Origin: a virus
DNA: 41,283 bases
IMG/VR virus record: IMGVR_UViG_3300009168_000070
Span: 1 to 41,283 of that record
Direction: 5' to 3' (one strand)
Shown here: one piece after another, positions 12,408-19,344 of the stretch
Numbering within the stretch: position 1 is the stretch's first letter
Layout: every line of letters starts with the position of its first letter
The notes under the pieces: model-generated
The model's database searches: none
What the model was told of the DNA's origin: nothing
What the model saw: only the letters and a program-made list of their open reading frames with translations
Position numbers and translations under genes: made by a program

Positions 12408-13564
12408 AGATAGCACATGTAGGAGACCTTCACGTCGATTCAAGGTCTGGCGAGCACGGTCACAGCCTGGACTCGCAGGAAGAGATCCTGAAATGGATAG
12501 GCAATGACGCCGAATCGCATGGGGCAAGGCTTATGCTGGTGGCCGGCGATGTTTTCGACCGCAAGACCGAGGCCTGTGAGCGCAATCTCATTTCTCGGAT
12601 CATGTTCAAGTGGTCAACCTGCTTCCCGGTTGTCATCGTTCGCGGCAATCACGACGGCGAAGGCGAGCTTGAATACATTCAACAAATGCGGTCGATATCT
12701 AATATTTTCGCGGTGTCCGCAGTTGAAACGGTGCATTTTCAAGGCGGTGTAATAGCCTGCCTGCCATGGCCCAGCAAGGCCGCTGTTGTCGCTGACGCTG
12801 GATCTGAATCGTGTATCGAAACCAGGGCACAGGCCCAGGCAGCGCTCCGGACTATTTTTGACGGCTGGCGATCTGATCGAGAAAACTCGCAGCTCCCCCT
12901 CATCGTGCTTGGCCACGTCGATGTTGGAGGGGCAGCCATGGACAGCGGTCAGCCTGTTTCCGCTGCATCAGAGCTATCGGTAAGCGCTCACGACCTGCTC
13001 GACATCGGGGCCGACTACTACGCCCTCGGTCACATCCACAAGCATCAGATACTGCATGAGCGCATTTGCTACGCTGGCAGCATCAGGCAAACCGATTTCG
13101 GGGAGGATACCGTCAAGGGATATTGCCTGGTCGACGTCGAACGCGGCCACGCACCAGTTATTGAGCACCACCGCGCGCCGGGTCGAAAGCTCTATACTAT
13201 CGAGGCTGGTTGGGCCACGAACCAAGGCCAACTTGAGACCGATAACGGAGTCAGAGCAGTAGACGAGGCCATCATACCAGGGCACTCGTACCGGCTACAA
13301 TATACCGTGTCCTCCGATATCCGGGAGCAGGCCCGCGCACAAGCGGAAACAGCAAAACAGCGCTGGCTCAAGGCCGGAGCTGCCTCGGTGAAAATCGACG
13401 CCAAGACAACGCAGATGTTCCGAACCCGGTCCGAGGCCATCCAGACCGCGAAAACGCCAGCGGACAAGCTCGAAGCCTATTGGAAAAGCATCGGCTATGA
13501 GCCCACCGACTGCATCAGGGAAATGGCAAGGGCACTTGAAAGCGAGGTCGGCAATGAAGATTAA
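12404..13564 (+). CDS. sbcD: SbcD/Mre11-like nuclease subunit (386 aa)
   Basis: A metallophosphoesterase-type nuclease that with SbcC cleaves DNA ends and hairpins. All metal motifs are present: G-D8-L-H10 (I), A-G-D49-V-F-D (II), R-G-N82-H83-D84 (III), L-G-H171-V (IV) and L-G-H210-I-H212 (V). Residues about 245-386 would form the capping and SbcC-binding domains. The length is normal for SbcD. The start at 12404 overlaps the upstream stop as ATGA. sbcC follows with an 11-bp overlap. Likely acts in phage recombination and in processing replication intermediates. Confidence 0.95.
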   Translation: MKIAHVGDLHVDSRSGEHGHSLDSQEEILKWIGNDAESHGARLMLVAGDVFDRKTEACERNLISRIMFKWSTCFPVVIVRGNHDGEGELEYIQQMRSISNIFAVSAVETVHFQGGVIACLPWPSKAAVVADAGSESCIETRAQAQAALRTIFDGWRSDRENSQLPLIVLGHVDVGGAAMDSGQPVSAASELSVSAHDLLDIGADYYALGHIHKHQILHERICYAGSIRQTDFGEDTVKGYCLVDVERGHAPVIEHHRAPGRKLYTIEAGWATNQGQLETDNGVRAVDEAIIPGHSYRLQYTVSSDIREQARAQAETAKQRWLKAGAASVKIDAKTTQMFRTRSEAIQTAKTPADKLEAYWKSIGYEPTDCIREMARALESEVGNED

Positions 13565-15872
13565 AAAGTTGAAGATACGTGACATCGGGCCAAGGTGGAG
13601 CACCGGCGAGATCGTGGAGGTAGATTTCGATCAGCTTGGAGCAGCCAAGCTGATCGCGATCAAAGGCAGGAATGGAGCCGGTAAGACCAGCCTGATCGAA
13701 TGCATCCCCGGAGCAGTGTACCGGCAGCTCCCGTCAAGGGGATCTGTCGCCGATCAGGCAACGGGGAAGGAGAGCCTGATCGAGCTCGACCTTGATGCAG
13801 GCAAAAGCTACCGCTGCCAGGTCCAGATAGACGGAACATCGAAAACGAAAAAGCAATCCGCTTATCTTGACCAGGCCGAAGCTCAAGGCCCATTGAACGA
13901 CGGCAAGGTCACAACCTACGATGAGCAGATCGCCAAGTACTTCCCCCCGCGTCAGCTCTACCTATCCTCGGCGTTCGCTGCCCAGGGCGGTCAAGAATCA
14001 TTCCTGAATCTCGACAAAGCCGAGCGCAAGCAGCTCTTCGCCCGCATGCTGGGCTTGGGTCGGATGCAGATCATGAGCGACAAAGCCGGAGAGAAAGCGC
14101 GCGCTGTTTCCGGGGCGATATCACAGGCAGAAGCCACGAGGGGTGTCTACGCCCAGGCAGCCGAAAAAATGGGCCGGATTGCGGTCGATATCGATATCAA
14201 AAAGGAACAGCTCATGCAGGCCAATGAGGATCTCGATCTGGCGCAAGTGAGCGCAGAACAATCGGCGGAAGTGCTGAGGATGTGGGAGGAGTCAAGGCAG
14301 AATCTTGAGCTCGACCTCGTTGAAAAACGAGCCCAGGCGAAAACAGCGGATTCGGAATGGGCAGCCACGGCCAAAGAGCGCACGCGGATCAGGAGCAGGA
14401 TCGAGGATGTGGCATCAGAGCACGAACGAGCCGTTGCATTGCTTGAAGACCGCGCCCACTACGAAGAGCAGGCCCTGACTATCTCGATCAAGGAGGCCTG
14501 GCTCGCCGAAGTTGAGACAAGGCTTGCAGAATGTGTTAAGGCAGCATTGGATTACCGAGAGCGCAGGCAGGCTTGGGAACTGGCAGTCAAGGACGCGGAG
14601 TCGGATATCAAGCGGCTCGAATCCGAGCACAAGCAAGAGCAACAGCGCTTCCGCGACGAGGTGGCACAGCTCTCCCGCGATTTCGGAAAAGCGGAAGCGG
14701 CCAAAGCAGAGCTGGAAGAAGTGCCATGCTTCGGAGAATCAAAGTTCCGTGGTTGCCCGCTCATCAGTACCGCAGCCCAGTTATCGGCCTCCCATGCCGA
14801 GCTCGGCAAGAAGCACGCCGAAGCCATGAACAGGCTTGTAGACATACAATCCGAACCCGTTGCCGTCGCCGTTGCCAAGGCCAGACTCGCAAGCCTCCGC
14901 GATAATGTTCCGTCCCAGGACGCTGTTATAGCCCTCGGAATGATATCGGATCATGAGCGGCATCTACAACGGGCGCGCGAAGAGCTTGACGCGGCGAAGC
15001 TCTGCACGGCCAAGCTTGAAGCCATGGGCGATGCACAAGAGCGAGCCGTCAAGCTCTGTCATGAACTTGAGAAATTGAGGTTGGAGCTGGCGACCGCATC
15101 TGACCAGGTCGAAAAATCGGAAGCTCGGTACTTCGTGGCCGGGTCCGAAGTTGGAGCAGCGGACACAGCGCTGAAAGACATCGAGCTGAAGCGGCCGCAG
15201 GCGGTTGACGAAAGCGATCTCTCCAGGCTCCAAACCCAGGTCACCGATCTCACCGCTGCCGTTGCCGTGCTTGAGCGCCAGCTCGCGGATGCAGCTAAAG
15301 CAAAGGAGAGGGCAGAAGCGCAGAACCTGCACATCATCAACCTGAAATCCAACATGGACGATTGGAAGGCGCTGCAACGGGCTTATGGAAAGGACGGCAT
15401 CCAGGCACTTGAAATCGATGCCGCAGGGCCGGAAGTATCGGGCATTTGCAATGACCTCCTTCACGCTTGTTATGGCGGCCGGTTCACGGTCGCGCTGGAA
15501 ACGACCGCGTTGAAAGCTGATGGCAAAGCCACGAAAGAAGTTTTCGACCTCAGCGTAATCGACACCGAGCTCGGGACCGAGGGCTCTGCATCCGACAAAA
15601 GCGGAGGCGAGCGCGTAATCATCAGCGAGGCCCTGAGCCTGGCCATCGCTATTTTCAACACCCGCAAGAGCGAGATACCCATGCTGGATCTTTTCCGCGA
15701 TGAGTGTTCGGGGGCCCTGAGCCAGGACCATGCGCCGCTCTACCTCGGCATGCTCCGCAAAGCGATTGAGCTCGGGGGATTCCACCGCTGCTTTTTCATC
15801 GCGCATCAGCCGGAGCTATGGGAGCTTGCGGACAGAACAATCACGATCGAAAACGGAAAGGTGGTGATGTGA
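13554..15872 (+). CDS. sbcC: SbcC/Rad50-like ATPase subunit with variant hook (772 aa)
   Basis: An ABC-type ATPase with a long coiled coil that partners SbcD. Walker A is GRNGAGKT (38-45), the Q-loop is near A-A-Q-G-G-Q (142-147), the signature is S-G-G-E-R (683-687), Walker B is near D716-E717 in LFRDE, and the H-loop is H751. Residues about 190-650 are coiled coil. At the apex the usual C-x2-C zinc hook is replaced by VPCFGESKFRGCPL (C392 and C401, C-x8-C). The start at 13554 (MKIKKLKIRD) has a GAGG site. It is shorter than E. coli SbcC, typical for phage versions. Confidence 0.93.
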   Translation: MKIKKLKIRDIGPRWSTGEIVEVDFDQLGAAKLIAIKGRNGAGKTSLIECIPGAVYRQLPSRGSVADQATGKESLIELDLDAGKSYRCQVQIDGTSKTKKQSAYLDQAEAQGPLNDGKVTTYDEQIAKYFPPRQLYLSSAFAAQGGQESFLNLDKAERKQLFARMLGLGRMQIMSDKAGEKARAVSGAISQAEATRGVYAQAAEKMGRIAVDIDIKKEQLMQANEDLDLAQVSAEQSAEVLRMWEESRQNLELDLVEKRAQAKTADSEWAATAKERTRIRSRIEDVASEHERAVALLEDRAHYEEQALTISIKEAWLAEVETRLAECVKAALDYRERRQAWELAVKDAESDIKRLESEHKQEQQRFRDEVAQLSRDFGKAEAAKAELEEVPCFGESKFRGCPLISTAAQLSASHAELGKKHAEAMNRLVDIQSEPVAVAVAKARLASLRDNVPSQDAVIALGMISDHERHLQRAREELDAAKLCTAKLEAMGDAQERAVKLCHELEKLRLELATASDQVEKSEARYFVAGSEVGAADTALKDIELKRPQAVDESDLSRLQTQVTDLTAAVAVLERQLADAAKAKERAEAQNLHIINLKSNMDDWKALQRAYGKDGIQALEIDAAGPEVSGICNDLLHACYGGRFTVALETTALKADGKATKEVFDLSVIDTELGTEGSASDKSGGERVIISEALSLAIAIFNTRKSEIPMLDLFRDECSGALSQDHAPLYLGMLRKAIELGGFHRCFFIAHQPELWELADRTITIENGKVVM

Positions 15873-16180
15873 TGCGTGGTCCAAAATGGAAAACTCTAAT
15901 GGACGGTGGATATGTGGAAGTGTGGCGGCGGTCCCGGCCAAAGCTCCTTCCAACTATGACGCTTGGGATGGCACGGAAAATACTGTCGAGCGCGAAGGGG
16001 GGAGCACGGCAATCCAGAATCAACCCAGCGCTGACTAAGCAACTAGCGCTAGATATTTTCGCTCAATATTTGCTCGTGAAATCAGAAGGGGACGATTCCT
16101 ACAAAATCGATCCGATCATAGCAAAAAATATAGCCCGCGAATTTGGACCCGATTATCTGCTGAAAAACGAGGTGATGTGA
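15872..16180 (+). CDS. Hypothetical basic protein (102 aa)
   Basis: Overlaps the sbcC stop as TGATG; a GGAAAGG stretch serves as ribosome site. The protein is basic in its N-terminal half (MRGPKWKTLMDGGYVEVWRR) and helical later (IIAKNIAREFGPDYLLKNEV). No domain is recognised. Its place directly behind sbcDC suggests a recombination accessory or simply a passenger gene. Confidence 0.65.
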   Translation: MRGPKWKTLMDGGYVEVWRRSRPKLLPTMTLGMARKILSSAKGGARQSRINPALTKQLALDIFAQYLLVKSEGDDSYKIDPIIAKNIAREFGPDYLLKNEVM

Positions 16181-16491
16181 TGAGAACGACGTGCAAGGAT
16201 TGCCTGTGCTATCAACCGAATGAGACTATGCCGTGGGGATCGTGTCGCAGGCATGCCCCAGTGAGCACAGAGGAAGGAGGGGCCTTCCCTTGCTCTGGGC
16301 CGAATGATTGGTGTCTCGAAGCGATTCCGGTTGGCAATGCTTTTGTTGTGCAGATCACCAAAAAATATTATGAAGAGCTCGTTGAAGCCCAAGCCAAGCT
16401 GGACGCGCTAGAAGGGGCTGGCGTGGACAACTGGGAAGGGTATGACGACGCGATGGAGAGGCTTGCCGAGTCAGGGGAGGGCGAGGAATGA
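16180..16491 (+). CDS. Cys-rich zinc-binding-like protein (103 aa)
   Basis: The N-terminal 45 residues carry C-K-D-C-L-C, then GSCRRHAP and a final P-N-D-W-C pattern. This is a widespread small phage/bacterial motif (C-x2-C ... C-R-x-x-P ... W-C) that likely binds zinc or a metal cluster. The C-terminal 50 residues form an acidic coiled coil (KKYYEELVEAQAKLDALEG). TGATG junction with the upstream gene and ATGA junction with the next. Function unknown. Confidence 0.7.
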   Translation: MRTTCKDCLCYQPNETMPWGSCRRHAPVSTEEGGAFPCSGPNDWCLEAIPVGNAFVVQITKKYYEELVEAQAKLDALEGAGVDNWEGYDDAMERLAESGEGEE

Positions 16492-16706
16492 CGACCAAAA
16501 AGGAAGGATGCCCGTATCCGTATTACGGGATGGGACCACACACGAGAGTTGTTGCGCACGGATGTCGCATCAGCACTGAGTTGCCGCGCGATGAATGGCC
16601 CGACAATTACCAGGAGAATCACGAATCACCTGGTTGCGGAGTATACGAGTGCCCGCGTCAGGAAAAGTGCGATACCTGCGATCTGAATTTCGGGGGTGGA
16701 GAATGA
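16488..16706 (+). CDS. Cys-rich microprotein (72 aa)
   Basis: It contains seven cysteines, including G-C-G-V-Y-E-C-P and C-D-T-C near the C-terminus, suggesting a zinc-stabilised fold with little other secondary structure. Overlaps its neighbours by 4 bp on both sides. No family recognised. Confidence 0.65.
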   Translation: MTTKKEGCPYPYYGMGPHTRVVAHGCRISTELPRDEWPDNYQENHESPGCGVYECPRQEKCDTCDLNFGGGE

Positions 16707-16945
16707 CTACCTGTACATCATGTAGATATAGTCGGTATGGGGTGTGCGCGCACCCGAGTGTGTGGGGGATTGTTATGGTGTACGGTGCCAAGCCAGACTG
16801 CAATCTTCACCGGGACCGCACGAAGCGGACAGGCCGCACTAAACCGCCATACTGCGAGACCTGCGGCGAGCGAGTGCCGCGCGGTGATCGGTTCTGCGTG
16901 GATTGCCTGGAGAAGCTGCCGGAGATCACCGAAGCGAAGCGATAA
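16703..16945 (+). CDS. Double zinc-motif protein, last rightward gene (80 aa)
   Basis: The start is ATG 16703 (MTTCTSCRYSRYG), overlapping the upstream stop as ATGA; the longer frame from 16595 is a shadow. The N-terminal C-T-S-C with later Cys forms one motif. The C-terminal Y-C-E-T-C-G ... F-C-V-D-C is a classic zinc ribbon. Its 3' end overlaps the opposing gene 16926-17138 by 20 bp, so the two transcription units converge tail to tail with no terminator hairpin visible between them. Confidence 0.7.
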   Translation: MTTCTSCRYSRYGVCAHPSVWGIVMVYGAKPDCNLHRDRTKRTGRTKPPYCETCGERVPRGDRFCVDCLEKLPEITEAKR

Positions 16946-17138
16946 CCGCGCGCTGCCGCTCGTCCCGCAGCTCTTCGAGCACCGCCTCTGACCTGGAGAG
17001 CATGAGCCTGGCTCGGGCGAGCTCTGAAGCGATCGCAAGCGATTGCTGATCGGAAGCGATCGCGATCGCGGCCCGCGTCCGCTCCCGTAGATCGAGGAGC
17101 GAAGCGATCGCTGCCTCGACCTCCTTTAGCGATCTCAT
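16926..17138 (-). CDS. Helical protein with AIAS repeats (70 aa)
   Basis: The start at 17138 (MRSLKEVEAAIASLL) has a GGGAGGAGGTG site and overlaps the previous stop. The whole protein looks like two antiparallel helices. The peptide A-I-A-S occurs three times (plus V-I-A-S), each encoded by GCGATCGCTTC-like DNA. A DNA-level reason for these repeats (GCGATCGC palindromes) is possible. Function unknown. Confidence 0.65.
   Translation of the reverse strand: MRSLKEVEAAIASLLDLRERTRAAIAIASDQQSLAIASELARARLMLSRSEAVLEELRDERQRAVIASLR
17027..17111. repeat. Cluster of AAGCGATYGC repeats (GCGATCGC palindromes)
   Basis: AAGCGATCGC or AAGCGATTGC begins at 17027, 17037, 17054 and 17102. The copy at 17054 runs into a second overlapping GCGATCGC. 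A further AAGCGAT lies at 16937 in the opposing gene. This is a high local density of GATC sites, which may be sites for the phage Dam or for a DNA-binding protein. Confidence 0.7.
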
Positions 17139-17341
17139 CACCTCCTCCCATCGAGGCTGTCGGCTAGTGCCGCGACCTCGGCGCACATTTGAGTGGCGCT
17201 GATATCGGGGCGCCTGAGCGCCTCGATACCAATCCTGATGCACCTGCACAGGCAGGGTATCGGCTCTTCGCCGCGCAGGGTGGCGAGGTCATGGACGTCG
17301 GCAACCAGGCCGACGGGGATCTGGATGCTGATGGATTTCAT
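17138..17341 (-). CDS. Small protein, RHH-like N-terminus (67 aa)
   Basis: TAGGAGCG site before ATG 17341, ATGA-type overlap upstream and TGATG downstream. The N-terminus KSISIQIPVGLVADVHDLA followed by a helix CLCRCIRIGIEAL resembles a ribbon-helix-helix protein, but the fit is weak. It might regulate this short operon. Confidence 0.6.
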   Translation of the reverse strand: MKSISIQIPVGLVADVHDLATLRGEEPIPCLCRCIRIGIEALRRPDISATQMCAEVAALADSLDGRR

Positions 17342-17562
17342 GGTGCGCTCCTAAAATCTGGGTGCTCCAAGGCTTCGGCCCTGGTTTTATACCGATACGC
17401 TGCCTCGGCTGTGCCGTTGCACAGCCCCACTGTTACGAGCCAATATGCCCTCGTGCAAGAGGGCTCGTTTTTTGGTGTGGCTCGTTCGAGCACGGTCTCT
17501 ATGGGCCACTCGGACCCGTTGACGATCCGGGTCCCCATCCGTTTTACGAGAACAATTTTCAT
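17338..17562 (-). CDS. Hypothetical protein (74 aa)
   Basis: TAGGAGCACC site before ATG 17562 and ATGA overlap with the next gene. It is a basic, probably alpha/beta protein (KIVLVKRMGTRIVNGSEWPI, then AYRYKTRAEALEHPDF). No family recognised. Confidence 0.6.
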   Translation of the reverse strand: MKIVLVKRMGTRIVNGSEWPIETVLERATPKNEPSCTRAYWLVTVGLCNGTAEAAYRYKTRAEALEHPDFRSAP

Positions 17563-17630
17563 GTGGTGCTCCTACGGGCTTGATTGCCCAGGGCTGCCGA
17601 CCACAGCGGTGATCGGCAGGGCCTCGGAAA

Positions 17631-17951
17631 TCAATCCTCGTCTGCTATCAGATTGAGCATCTGCAATATCCTGGTCGCTGCACACCCGCGCGACCTGTCG
17701 GTCAAACACAGCCCTGGTCCTGTCAACACCAGGTTGCAGCCGTTGTTTGGGGTCTCCTCGATCCGGCCACACGTCTCGATCTCATTGCCGTCCCAGTCGG
17801 CCGGGTCATCCCCGTTTTCAAGCTCGCGGATGTCCTCTGCGAGCTGGGTAAGGTAGTCATAGCTACCATCATAGCTATGACAGTACCCGGCCGCTTGCAA
17901 GTGCAGCCCGCCACCGTTATCCTCGTATACCTCGTAAGCTGTTTTTTTCAT
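17631..17951 (-). CDS. Acidic hypothetical protein (106 aa)
   Basis: GGAGGAGAGG site before ATG 17951. The N-terminus KTAYEVYEDNGGGLHLQAAG is followed by an acidic helix (YLTQLAEDIRELENGDDPAD). This gives the look of a small beta-plus-helix domain. The protein is strongly acidic overall. An acidic small early protein could mimic DNA or inhibit a host factor, but nothing proves it. Confidence 0.65.
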   Translation of the reverse strand: MKKTAYEVYEDNGGGLHLQAAGYCHSYDGSYDYLTQLAEDIRELENGDDPADWDGNEIETCGRIEETPNNGCNLVLTGPGLCLTDRSRGCAATRILQMLNLIADED

Positions 17952-18001
17952 CTTCCTCTCCTCCGCCCCCTCGGGGCGTTGTTGTCAGTGACTCAGTGTG
18001 G

Positions 18002-18019
18002 GGGGTGATTGCTCACCCC
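18002..18019. other. 7-bp stem hairpin sharing TGATTGCTCAC with the upstream dyad
   Basis: GGGGTGA-TTGC-TCACCCC sits just after the 58-aa gene (stop at 18026). No T-run follows, so it is a weak terminator candidate. Its core TGATTGCTCAC (18006-18016) recurs at 18271-18281 next to the predicted promoter, so it may instead be a protein-binding site. Confidence 0.45.
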
Positions 18020-18025
18020 TCCCTC

Positions 18026-18202
18026 TCAATCACCGATCTGCTCTACTGTGTAGAGATCCGCGCCGTAGAGCCGCTTCGCCTGCTCCACCTCAGCCGCGTT
18101 TTTCCTTAGCAGCCGTAGCACGGCCGCTTGTGTGTTATCGATCGTCGTGTGTCTCGACATGATCGCTCCATCGATTTTTCTGATTTGATACTTTACTTTC
18201 AT
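18026..18202 (-). CDS. Small hypothetical protein (58 aa)
   Basis: ATG 18202 follows a perfect AAAAGGAGG site and opens a 58-codon frame (starting MKVKYQIRKIDGAIMSRHTT, ending in VEQIGD) with stop at 18026. The C-terminal half is an amphipathic helix (AAVLRLLRKNAAEVEQAKRL). It is the first gene of the short operon 18202-16926 and has its own predicted promoter. Function unknown. Confidence 0.75.
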   Translation of the reverse strand: MKVKYQIRKIDGAIMSRHTTIDNTQAAVLRLLRKNAAEVEQAKRLYGADLYTVEQIGD

Positions 18203-18259
18203 GATGTCCTCCTTTTGTTGTGTGTGTCCGTCTCGCCATTGGCCTCCACCGGCCCCCTG

Positions 18260-18281
18260 GTGAGCAGCATTGATTGCTCAC
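18260..18281. promoter_or_regulatory. Operator-like dyad GTGAGCA-N8-TGCTCAC
   Basis: Two 7-bp arms lie immediately downstream of the predicted -10 box (18288-18283) of the 18202 promoter. The right arm is part of TGATTGCTCAC, which also occurs in the hairpin at 18002-18019. The position suits a repressor site. Confidence 0.45.
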
Positions 18282-18282
18282 A

Positions 18283-18311
18283 ATACTATATATAAGCAAG
18301 TGCCATGCCAA
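18283..18311 (-). promoter_or_regulatory. Predicted promoter for the 18202-16926 operon
   Basis: TTGGCA (18311-18306) with 17-bp spacing to TAGTAT (18288-18283), in an A/T-rich TATATATAG context. It reads into the 58-aa gene about 80 bp further on. Confidence 0.5.
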
Positions 18312-18815
18312 GTTTGCCAAAGCACTAAGTTGTTGATTTTATTAGATACCATGTTTTCTCGGAATGGCTCAACTGACAGTTTACGTCACTGTTTTTGTCG
18401 CGTTTTGGCGATAAAATCTGGTAAGGCAGCACAATCATTACAGAATTTCAGGTGACAATTTACGGCACCGGGTTTGCCCAAAATTGTCAGTCAGGGTCGA
18501 CCACTGGATTGTCTGAAATCTGGACAATCGACAAGTCAGAAATCACATGACGCATCGCGTAAAACTGACAAAAATTGTCACCTGGTTACGGCAGGACGGT
18601 CATAGTGCAAGTAAACTGCCGTAAGCATTACTGTATTTTGGTGGCGGAAATTGTCAGATAGGTGACGCAGATTGTCGGTCAGTACCGTGAGAATGTAATT
18701 ACATTTGTGGCATAAAGTAATTACATGAAATTATGTAGCAATACCGGGTAGTTACTCGAAACAACGTCACATATCGTCTATAAACCATCGTAATCGTTCG
18801 ATTATTGTGTTTCTG

Positions 18816-18842
18816 TAGACAAAAATCGTTGCTGACTATAAT
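18816..18842 (+). promoter_or_regulatory. Possible plus-strand promoter facing the lysis genes (antisense)
   Basis: TAGACA (18816-18821) and a perfect TATAAT (18837-18842), with a short 15-bp spacer. It would transcribe rightward, antisense to the end of the lysis cassette. The -10 lies inside CTATAATATAG, a short palindrome, so chance is possible. Confidence 0.3.
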
Positions 18843-18848
18843 ATAGTG

Positions 18849-19160
18849 TCATCTCCGCACCTCCTCCCACCCCCACCAGGCCACCCCTACTGCCATGCCC
18901 CCCAGGACCACCCCAGCCCCCAGCCATAGCCAGCGCTGCCAGCGGGCGAGCTCGCGCACCTCGACAGTCGGTCGGCAGGCCCTCATCTCTATCATTACTC
19001 CACCGCACTCTATGAGCGCATCCTCGACCTGATCGTACTCGCCCTCGGTCAGGCACACCAGCGACGAGCCGTCAACGGTCGCCGGCACGATACCTGCGGT
19101 TGAGCTCGATGACCCGGCGCAATCGCTCACTGCCAGGAGCAAGAGAGCCACGAATAGCAT
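18849..19160 (-). CDS. Spanin-like protein with N-terminal signal and C-terminal membrane segment (103 aa)
   Basis: The start at 19160 (MLFVALLLLAVSDCAGSSS) has CGGAG just upstream. The N-terminus is a signal sequence whose Cys14 could be lipidated, though Asp at -1 is not canonical. A membrane segment lies near the C-terminus (LWLGAGVVLGGMAVGVAWWG). Outer-membrane lipid anchor plus C-terminal inner-membrane helix is the layout of a unimolecular spanin. It overlaps the i-spanin-like gene by 89 bp in another frame, the layout of Rz/Rz1 pairs. Last gene of the late operon. Confidence 0.6.
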   Translation of the reverse strand: MLFVALLLLAVSDCAGSSSSTAGIVPATVDGSSLVCLTEGEYDQVEDALIECGGVMIEMRACRPTVEVRELARWQRWLWLGAGVVLGGMAVGVAWWGWEEVRR

Positions 19161-19344
19161 CAAGCTCCGCTTGATAGCCGGCCTGATCCTGCACCCGTTG
19201 CCTCTCCCCCTCGACCCTCGCATTGAGCTCTGCATCTCTCACCTCCCTGGCTATGCTGTCCTGGCCCCTGCGGTACATCCACACGCTCACAGCCGTAATG
19301 GCCGCCAGCACTGCCGCGCCGATCGCGCCCCAGATAGCGGTCAT
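19072..19344 (-). CDS. Inner-membrane spanin-like protein, Rz type (90 aa)
   Basis: A single N-terminal membrane segment (AIWGAIGAAVLAAITAVSVW) is followed by a charged helical region (REVRDAELNARVEGERQRVQ) that fits the periplasmic coiled coil of an i-spanin. It overlaps the downstream lipoprotein-like gene, as in Rz/Rz1, and the 41-aa gene upstream by 4 bp. It lies behind amidase and holin genes. Spanins fuse inner and outer membranes in the last step of lysis, which implies a Gram-negative host. Confidence 0.65.
   Translation of the reverse strand: MTAIWGAIGAAVLAAITAVSVWMYRRGQDSIAREVRDAELNARVEGERQRVQDQAGYQAELDAIRGSLAPGSERLRRVIELNRRYRAGDR

Larger units (their letters stand above)
18203..18848. 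repeat. Non-coding region with TGACA/TGTCA repeats and palindromes
   Basis: About 650 bp without a convincing gene, between the end of the late operon and the small leftward operon. Related 16-mers tgacagtttacgtcac (18374-18389) and tgacaatttacggcac (18453-18468) are direct repeats. TTGTCA or close forms recur at 18484, 18508, 18575, 18651 and 18672, and GGACAATCGACAA lies at 18522. TGACAA-AAA-TTGTCA (18566-18580) is a perfect dyad. TTACGGCAG/CTGCCGTAA (18586/18616), AATGTAATTACATT (18692-18705), the direct repeat GTAATTACAT (18695 and 18717) and TAATCG-TT-CGATTA (18791-18804) add further sites. Base composition is more A/T-rich than elsewhere. Candidate second origin, attachment or partition region, or multi-site operator. 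Confidence 0.75.

Noticed and set aside
12057-16023. Many long minus-strand frames opposite the SbcCD genes (for example 14964-15806)
   Set aside because: Shadows of the well supported plus-strand sbcD and sbcC genes, caused by GC-rich codon use.
17967-17980. Short hairpin GCCCC-CTC-GGGGC as terminator
   Set aside because: It lies directly before a ribosome site with no T-run; more likely G/C-rich leader sequence.
18135-18455. Two frames of about 61 codons on either strand in and near the non-coding region
   Set aside because: No ribosome site and composition unlike protein; the real small gene in the area is 18026-18202 in another frame.
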